From the NCBI RefSeq assembly GCF_000757885.1, contig NZ_JQCR01000003.1:496001-560000 (forward strand): a DNA stretch of 64,000 bases, in the 5' to 3' direction. The DNA is from Paenibacillus wynnii. GTDB lineage: Bacteria; Bacillota; Bacilli; Paenibacillales; Paenibacillaceae. Under the pieces are notes generated by a model, which was not told the origin of the DNA, did no database searches, and was given only the letters and a program-made list of their open reading frames with translations. Made by a program: the position numbers and the translations under genes. Shown piece after piece: positions 58,921 to 64,000 of this stretch. Position 1 is the stretch's first letter, and the number at the start of each line of letters is the position of its first letter.

Positions 58921-58960
58921 AAAAGCCCTGCAATTCACTTAATCGTGAACACAGGGCTTC
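58921..58960 (-). terminator. Terminator for the DJ-1 family gene
   Basis: On the minus strand AAGCCCTG and CAGGGCTT pair with an inner TTCAC/GTGAA stem, followed by TTTTTGATT. The plus strand is weaker. Confidence 0.8.
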
Positions 58961-58964
58961 GTTA

Positions 58965-59489
58965 TTATTCTCCAGCTAGCGCATCACAAAATGCTTTGCC
59001 GTATGGAGGGAGATCAGGTGGACGACGTGCGGAGATAATGTGACCGTCTACAACAACGGCTTCATCCTTCCAGATCGCACCTGCATTCTCCATGTCATCC
59101 CGGATACCCGGTGTCGAGGTTACTGTAACACCCTTAAGGATTTTCGCTGATATCAAGACCCATCCTGCATGGCAGATCTGCCCGATCGGCTTTTTCGCCT
59201 CATGCATATCACGAACGAGCTCCAGAACCTTAGGGTAACGGCGAAGCTTGTCCGGCGCCCATCCGCCGGGGACGAGAATTCCATCATAATCAGCAGCATT
59301 CAATTCATCCCAAGAATAATCTGCTTTAGCAGGAACGCCGTATTTTCCAGTATAGACCTTATCTTTGGTTAGTCCAGCGAGGTGCACCTCGGCTCCTTCT
59401 TCTCTAACCCGGTAAACGGGATACCATAACTCCAAATCTTCTACTTCATCGTCTACTAGTGCGATAACCTTTTTACCGGCAAGTCTCAT
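58965..59489 (-). CDS. DJ-1/PfpI family protein (type 1 glutamine amidotransferase-like)
   Basis: The ATG at 59489 follows GGGAGGAGC and gives 174 residues, the normal family length. It has KKVIALVDDEVEDLELWYPV at the start, DGILVPGGWAPDKLR with the conserved Glu position varied, and the nucleophile Cys in GQICHAGWVLISA. Family members act as deglycase, protease or chaperone-like stress proteins; which applies is not clear. Confidence 0.88.
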   Translation of the reverse strand: MRLAGKKVIALVDDEVEDLELWYPVYRVREEGAEVHLAGLTKDKVYTGKYGVPAKADYSWDELNAADYDGILVPGGWAPDKLRRYPKVLELVRDMHEAKKPIGQICHAGWVLISAKILKGVTVTSTPGIRDDMENAGAIWKDEAVVVDGHIISARRPPDLPPYGKAFCDALAGE

Positions 59490-59706
59490 TGCAGTTAGCT
59501 CCTCCCAGATAATGATCCTATATATTATAGCAAATTTGAAATATGAAGTCATCTTGAGAATTGTAATACTTTGAACATTTGGTAAATAAAACATGATATG
59601 CAAATGAGAAGGATTTCGAAAAGACAGGTCGAATATTTAGATTGAAAAGGGAACTGTTCGTAATTATTGTTCTTATCCTTTCAATTCAATGCTTGAGGTG
59701 TGAGAG

Positions 59707-60156
59707 ATGCAAAAAGATAATCTACTCAAAAAGTTATGCTGCTGCGGTGGTGGCATGACTATACATATGCATACGTTGATCTATAGTGCCAAGGTGAAAA
59801 TAACAGGAGTACCTGTATATACTTGCGGTGAGTGCTCCCGCTATGAACCGTTGCCAAGTATCAAGCGTGATCTGGGAATGTTGATTAAGGAGCTGGGCGG
59901 GTCCTCAAACCAACGGCAGGTCTCCTTTGCCGAAAGAAATGAATGGGCTAATGTTCTGAAGGAAACCCTTGCGAGTTTTAACATCGTCGACTTATCGCAT
60001 TTAGATGAGGCGATCAACGCGGCTATTCAAGGACGAATTGATTTACTGCTTGATATATATCAATTTGCAAGTGCTCGCTTTGATAGAGAGTGGATGGAAG
60101 AAACTGCTAATAGACTGTCGCAATTGACTCAATCCTCCCCCGAAAGAGCGAAATGA
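59707..60156 (+). CDS. Hypothetical protein with YgiT-like cysteine cluster
   Basis: The 149-residue product starts with KKLCCCGGGMTIH and YTCGECSRYEPLP, two Cys pairs that could bind zinc as in YgiT-type or related fingers, and ends in a helical region. The ribosome binding site is GAGGTGTGAGAG. It precedes ccpA, with a 270-bp gap. Function unknown. Confidence 0.6.
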   Translation: MQKDNLLKKLCCCGGGMTIHMHTLIYSAKVKITGVPVYTCGECSRYEPLPSIKRDLGMLIKELGGSSNQRQVSFAERNEWANVLKETLASFNIVDLSHLDEAINAAIQGRIDLLLDIYQFASARFDREWMEETANRLSQLTQSSPERAK

Positions 60157-60337
60157 AAAGATTTTCTGCAAAATCAATGAAAATTTTTCACGAATGTTGG
60201 ATTTTTCAGTCGTATTTTGTTACGATATAAATAGATGTACGATTCAGTAGGGGGTGATATAAATCAGTGGGTAATACAAATCGATTTAGATCACTTTTCT
60301 GCACTACGCTTTGTGTTTGAAAGTTTTTAAATGGAAA

Positions 60338-60351
60338 TTGAAGCGTTATCA
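60338..60351 (+). promoter_or_regulatory. cre-like site upstream of ccpA
   Basis: TTGAAGCGTTATCA fits 12 of 14 positions of the cre consensus TGWAARCGYTWNCW. It lies about 80 bp before the ccpA start, so autoregulation is plausible. Confidence 0.6.
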
Positions 60352-60428
60352 TTGCACAAAAGTACAAAGTGTCGTATCATAATTTTAATTAGTCGAACGA
60401 TAAAATTTATCGCAATGGAGAGAGTAAT

Positions 60429-61439
60429 TTGACGGTAACCATTTACGATGTAGCGCGAGAAGCCGGCGTATCTATGGCTACGGTATCACGGGTTGTGAAT
60501 AATAATCCTAATGTGAAACCGCAGACTCGGAAGAAAGTATTTGAAGCAATTGAGCGTTTGGGCTATCGACCTAATGCTGTAGCGAGAGGTCTCGCTAGTA
60601 AGAAAACGACAACCGTTGGGGTTGTTATCCCTGATATCTCCAACTCGATTTTTGCTGAAATCGCACGCGGGATTGAAGATATCGCTAATATGTATCATTA
60701 CAATATTATTTTATGTAATGCGGACAAACGTAAAGAGAAGGAAATTCGCGTTATTAATACTCTTTTGGAGAAACAGGTCGACGGTCTACTCTTTATGGGT
60801 GGAACGGTAACGGAAGAACATATTCAAGCATTCCAGACTTCTGCAGTTCCCATTGTATTGTGTGCAACGCGTGATGAGAAGGGTACTTATCCTTCCGTAG
60901 ATATTGATCATGAAACCGCAGCACTTGATGCAGTGAACACGCTGATCCGTCACGGGCACCGTGAAATTGCCATGATAAGCGGAACTCTCCAAGATCCAGC
61001 TAACGGCTATGCTCGTTTCCATGGGTATAAGAAGGCCTTAGAGGCTGCTGGTATTGAGTATCAGGAAGATCTTGTTCGCATCGGTAACTATCGTTACGAA
61101 TCCGGTGTCGAAGCCATGAAATATTTCCTGGGGCTTAAGAAGAAACCGACTGCTATCTTCTGTGCAACAGATGAAATGGCTATCGGGGCAATTCACAGTA
61201 TTCAGGATGAAGGTCTGAAAGTGCCGGATGATTTCTCAATTATGAGTGTAGATAACATTCGTATGGCGTCCATGGTACGTCCATTGCTTACAACCGTAGC
61301 TCAACCTATGTATGACCTGGGTGCGGTAGCCATGAGACTCTTGACGAAGCTGATGAAGAAAGAAACCGTAGAGAATCCGCGCGTTATTTTGCCGCATGAG
61401 ACGATTCTTCGCTTGTCTGTCAGTCATGTGAATGAGTAG
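60429..61439 (+). CDS. ccpA: Catabolite control protein A
   Basis: The 336-residue LacI-type regulator has the [23 protein letters not shown] (about 4-23), hinge [10 protein letters not shown], and periplasmic-binding-like core with [10 protein letters not shown] and [14 protein letters not shown]. Length and sequence match Bacillus CcpA, which binds cre sites together with HPr-Ser-P. The start is TTG after GGAGAG. Its gene sits near ptsG/ptsI and acuA/acsA, themselves CcpA-related. Confidence 0.93.
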   Translation: MTVTIYDVAREAGVSMATVSRVVNNNPNVKPQTRKKVFEAIERLGYRPNAVARGLASKKTTTVGVVIPDISNSIFAEIARGIEDIANMYHYNIILCNADKRKEKEIRVINTLLEKQVDGLLFMGGTVTEEHIQAFQTSAVPIVLCATRDEKGTYPSVDIDHETAALDAVNTLIRHGHREIAMISGTLQDPANGYARFHGYKKALEAAGIEYQEDLVRIGNYRYESGVEAMKYFLGLKKKPTAIFCATDEMAIGAIHSIQDEGLKVPDDFSIMSVDNIRMASMVRPLLTTVAQPMYDLGAVAMRLLTKLMKKETVENPRVILPHETILRLSVSHVNE

Positions 61440-61469
61440 TTCACATCCTTTAATAGCTATTAACTTGGA

Positions 61470-61500
61470 AAGCTCCTTATGGAGCTTTTTATGTTTTTAT
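61470..61500 (+). terminator. Terminator after ccpA
   Basis: AAAGCTCC and GGAGCTTT pair around TTAT, followed by TTATGTTTTT. Confidence 0.85.
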
Positions 61501-61533
61501 CTTCATTATTAATGCAGAGGAGCGAGAGTACAT

Positions 61534-62229
61534 TTGGATAAAATTATAGGTATCATCGGCGCTATGGATGAAGAAATCAATTTGCTGCTAAGGGGTATGG
61601 AGAACAAATGCACGGAAGTGAAATGCGGAATTCCGTTTTATAGCGGGACTTTTGGAGATAGATCTGTAGTTGTATGTAAATCTGGTGTCGGCAAAGTGAA
61701 TGCAGCGGTAACGACTCAAGTATTAATAGATACATTTAAGGCTTCTCAGGTACTGTTCACAGGGGTGGCAGGAGCATTGCATCCTGAACTGAATATAGGT
61801 GGTATCGTAATATCTTCAGAATGCATGCAGCATGATATGGATGTTACACCCCTGGGATTTGCTCGAGGAATTATACCCTATCAGGAGGTCTCTTCTTTCC
61901 CGGCAGATCCGGAACTGGTTAGGCTTGCACAGAAGGCTTGCCGTGAACTGCAGGTACAATATATGACAGGTAAAGTACTCTCTGGGGATCAGTTTATTGC
62001 CAGTCAGGAGACCGTAACCCGGCTTAGGGAAGAGTTCGACGGTGTTTGTGCCGAAATGGAGGGAGCAGCTGTTGCACAGGCGTGCTATATGAACAGTACT
62101 CCTTTTGTTATCATTCGCTCCATGTCCGATAAAGCCGATGGTTCAGCACATGTTAACTTTACGGAGTTCACGGTCGAAGCTTCAAAACACTCACATGCGA
62201 TTTTAGAGCACATGCTGCCATACGTATAA
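61534..62229 (+). CDS. mtnN: 5'-methylthioadenosine/S-adenosylhomocysteine nucleosidase
   Basis: The 231-residue enzyme removes adenine from MTA and SAH for methionine salvage and methyl-cycle clearance. It has IGIIGAMDEEINLLLRGM at the start with the catalytic Glu, FTGVAGALHPELNIG, the CAEMEGAAVAQACYMNS strand with the ribose-binding Met-Glu, and RSMSDKADG with the catalytic Asp. The start is TTG after GAGGAG. Length is normal. Confidence 0.92.
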   Translation: MDKIIGIIGAMDEEINLLLRGMENKCTEVKCGIPFYSGTFGDRSVVVCKSGVGKVNAAVTTQVLIDTFKASQVLFTGVAGALHPELNIGGIVISSECMQHDMDVTPLGFARGIIPYQEVSSFPADPELVRLAQKACRELQVQYMTGKVLSGDQFIASQETVTRLREEFDGVCAEMEGAAVAQACYMNSTPFVIIRSMSDKADGSAHVNFTEFTVEASKHSHAILEHMLPYV

Positions 62230-62252
62230 GAAAAAATAACTCGGATGAAAAC

Positions 62253-62885
62253 TTAGTACATAAATCGCTGTCTGAAACGTACGCGGTCGAATAATTCCTC
62301 AGAGGATAGAGGCACCTCTTTACCAATACGAACCATAAGACAATTCGCAGGATGGGAGCAAATTTCGGGATCATCCGTAGCATACCAGACCATATTCACG
62401 ACTTTCATCAGATTCTCCATCATATGCCGGTAGCCCCATACATCCAATCCGCTGCCCTTTAAGTCCCAATGCCAATAATATTCGGTTGTAAAGACGATAC
62501 AGTTCTCTAATTGCTCTTCCTCAAAAGCTGTAGTGATTAACAAACGAGCCAGCCCTGCTCCCCGGTAATCATTGGCAACCTCAATGGCTCCAAGCTCAAT
62601 GAGATCTTCCATACCGCCTTGTGACCATAATTCCATCTCATCAGGATAGTGGAATGTTACATAGCCTATGATGGTATTGTTCTCGATTGCCGCAATTATT
62701 CGACCTTCAGGAAGTCCTGCTATCTCTAGCAAGGCTTCTTTTTGTTCCTTGGGCCTGCGGAAAGCATCCAGATCAGGATCAATGTCCAGACCTTCTAGAA
62801 GCCATGGGGAAAGAGGACCTTGAACAGTGATTACCTTATCGGCGAACACAACGGTATGGGTGCTGAGTACTTTGCGATGCTCCAT
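62253..62885 (-). CDS. acuA: GNAT protein AcuA (acetoin utilisation, acetyl-CoA synthetase regulator)
   Basis: The 210-residue product matches AcuA, an acetyltransferase that inactivates acetyl-CoA synthetase by acetylating a Lys. It has the GNAT core ELGAIEVANDYRGAGLARLL (about 96-115) and DVWGYRHMMENLMKVVN. AGAGGAGCCGGGCT precedes the ATG. It is divergent from acsA, as in Bacillus subtilis. Confidence 0.88.
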   Translation of the reverse strand: MEHRKVLSTHTVVFADKVITVQGPLSPWLLEGLDIDPDLDAFRRPKEQKEALLEIAGLPEGRIIAAIENNTIIGYVTFHYPDEMELWSQGGMEDLIELGAIEVANDYRGAGLARLLITTAFEEEQLENCIVFTTEYYWHWDLKGSGLDVWGYRHMMENLMKVVNMVWYATDDPEICSHPANCLMVRIGKEVPLSSEELFDRVRFRQRFMY

Positions 62886-62921
62886 AGCCCGGCTCCTCTC
62901 AAATCTTCATAAAACATGGAA

Positions 62922-62935
62922 TGAAAGCGTTCCCT
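62922..62935. promoter_or_regulatory. cre site between acuA and acsA
   Basis: TGAAAGCGTTCCCT fits 13 of 14 positions of the cre consensus. It lies about 37 bases from the acuA start and 110 bases from the acsA start, so CcpA should control one or both. Confidence 0.75.
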
Positions 62936-62949
62936 ATGATATACTGATT

Positions 62950-62979
62950 TTGACATAAAAAGTTCACAAATGATACATT
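62950..62979 (+). promoter_or_regulatory. Candidate acsA promoter
   Basis: TTGACA at 62950-62955 and TACATT at 62974-62979 with an 18-bp spacer form a plausible sigma-A promoter about 60 bp before the acsA start. Confidence 0.5.
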
Positions 62980-63044
62980 GACATCATTAATTATTAAGGA
63001 GTCTTACCTAATCTTAAGTTAAATCAGTGAGGGAGGCAACAGTA

Positions 63045-64000
63045 ATGGGTCAAGTCCATAACGAAATTATACCGGGCCGCGTGCTGAACTCTAACATGCC
63101 GGATTATGACCGGGCCGTAGCCGAATTTACCTGGGAGGATGCTGAGCGGCATTTCTCCTGGTACGATACAGGCAAGGTGAATATGGCCTTCGAGGCTGTT
63201 GATCGCCATGTTCTAGAAGGACGTGGAAACGCTAGAGCTTTGCTCTACAGCGACGCATCACGGGAAGAGGTCTATACGTATTCCGATCTTATGGAACGGT
63301 CTAACCGGTTCGGTAATGTCTTGCGGAAATACGGAATTGGCAAAGGAGAAAGAGTATTTATCTTCATGCCTCGTCAGCCGGAGCTGTACTTCAGTCTGCT
63401 TGGGATACTGAAGGTGGGGGCAGTAGCAGGTCCTCTGTTCGAAGCCTTTATGGAGACTGCTGTTAAGGATAGACTGGCTGACAGCGGAGCTGTAGCGCTG
63501 GTTACAACACCTGAGCTGCTGAAACGTGTGAAGCGCGAAGAGCTCCCCGAACTGCGGCATATTATCTTGGTTGGTGGAGATCCCGATCCCGATCCCGATC
63601 AAGGAGAGATCAGCTTTGAAGAGGAGATGGCCTCCGCTCCATCGGATATGGAACTAGAATGGTTAGGTTTGGATGATGGTCTTATTATACATTATACTTC
63701 AGGATCTACAGGCAAGCCCAAGGGAGTATACCATGTTCAGAGAGCAATGATTCAACATTACTATACAGGAAAAATAGTGCTGGATTTACAGCCGGAGGAT
63801 ATTTATTGGTGTACAGCAGATCCCGGATGGGTGACAGGAACTTCCTATGGGATTTTTGCCCCATGGTTGAACGGGGTTGCGAATGTGATCCGAGGCGGAA
63901 GATTTAGTCCGCTTGACTGGTATAAGTCTATTGAACGTAATGCCGTGACGGTATGGTATAGTGCGCCTACAGCGTTTCGTATGCTGATGGGTGCAGGGAA
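63045..64000 (+). CDS. acsA: Acetyl-CoA synthetase (5' part, runs off the window)
   Basis: The visible 318 codons match acetyl-CoA synthetase (AMP-forming): the AMP-binding P-loop IIHYTSGSTGKPKG (about 226-239), WCTADPGWVTGTSYGIFAPW and GGRFSPLDWY. It activates acetate to acetyl-CoA. GAGGGAGG lies nine bases before the ATG. A short (GATCCC)n repeat at about 63580-63600 gives an Asp-Pro tail that is unusual in the family. The 3' end is beyond position 64000. Confidence 0.92.
   Translation, partial: MGQVHNEIIPGRVLNSNMPDYDRAVAEFTWEDAERHFSWYDTGKVNMAFEAVDRHVLEGRGNARALLYSDASREEVYTYSDLMERSNRFGNVLRKYGIGKGERVFIFMPRQPELYFSLLGILKVGAVAGPLFEAFMETAVKDRLADSGAVALVTTPELLKRVKREELPELRHIILVGGDPDPDPDQGEISFEEEMASAPSDMELEWLGLDDGLIIHYTSGSTGKPKGVYHVQRAMIQHYYTGKIVLDLQPEDIYWCTADPGWVTGTSYGIFAPWLNGVANVIRGGRFSPLDWYKSIERNAVTVWYSAPTAFRMLMGAG

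Overview
The window looks like a Paenibacillus chromosome segment (Bacillota, Gram-positive). The right half carries core genes with close Bacillus/Paenibacillus homologues (speA, gndA, aroK, aroA, ptsG-ptsI, ccpA, mtnN, acuA/acsA), AGGAGG-type ribosome binding sites, frequent TTG/GTG starts and CcpA operator (cre) sequences. Composition shifts along the window, judged by eye: about 1-17 kb is very AT-rich, 17-33 kb is mixed, and 33-64 kb looks like ordinary host DNA.

Region 1 (1 to about 17.1 kb, nearly all on the minus strand) is a phage-like element. Read in the direction of transcription it has a tyrosine recombinase, two small genes, a 2-kb noncoding stretch full of dispersed repeats, scaffold and SU10-type major capsid genes, a tiny HTH gene, a DHH-like protein, six iteron-like repeats, a replication-initiator-like gene, a holin, terminase large subunit, portal, and a HEPN-domain gene plus lipoprotein and Ig-fold genes. 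Gene order is unusual and tail genes are not in view. Region 2 (17.13-33.42 kb) is bounded by a 44-bp direct repeat of the 3' half of a tRNA-Val(GAC) gene; the intact tRNA lies at the right end. Inside are a type I toxin-like peptide, integrase, Xis-like protein, divergent CI-like/Cro-like regulators with shared operators, a primase-helicase, a repeat-rich noncoding region, an ArpU-like regulator, tail and Ntn-hydrolase-like genes, a series of small excisionase-type HTH genes and decayed Rha and terminase-small-subunit fragments. Size and order resemble a phage-inducible chromosomal island (satellite) or a strongly reduced prophage. Because the recombinase of region 1 lies beside the same att copy, the two elements are probably tandem insertions at one tRNA.

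Region 3 (33.4-64 kb) is the host chromosome: stress-type SDR, diguanylate cyclase, M50 protease, GNAT enzymes, small membrane proteins, arginine decarboxylase, MFS transporter, 6-phosphogluconate dehydrogenase, two shikimate pathway genes, a CoA-binding protein, a nuclease-like gene set among three tandem-repeat tracts, the glucose PTS (ptsG overlapping ptsI, no ptsH between), an ECF sigma/anti-sigma pair, a DJ-1 family protein, ccpA, mtnN and the divergent acuA/acsA pair. ptsG/ptsI, ccpA and acuA/acsA form a carbon-catabolite theme: sugar uptake, the global repressor with a cre-like site before its own gene, and acetate activation with its regulatory acetyltransferase, again with a cre site between.

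The observations most worth following are: (a) the noncoding block downstream of the satellite primase, where 9-bp direct repeats keep the same half-site within a copy but change it between copies, each followed by a small CCTT/AAGG hairpin; (b) the 2-kb repeat-laden noncoding region of the phage; (c) the iteron/promoter-like array before its Rep-like gene; and (d) the tandem tRNA insertions with integrase arm-site candidates on both flanks.
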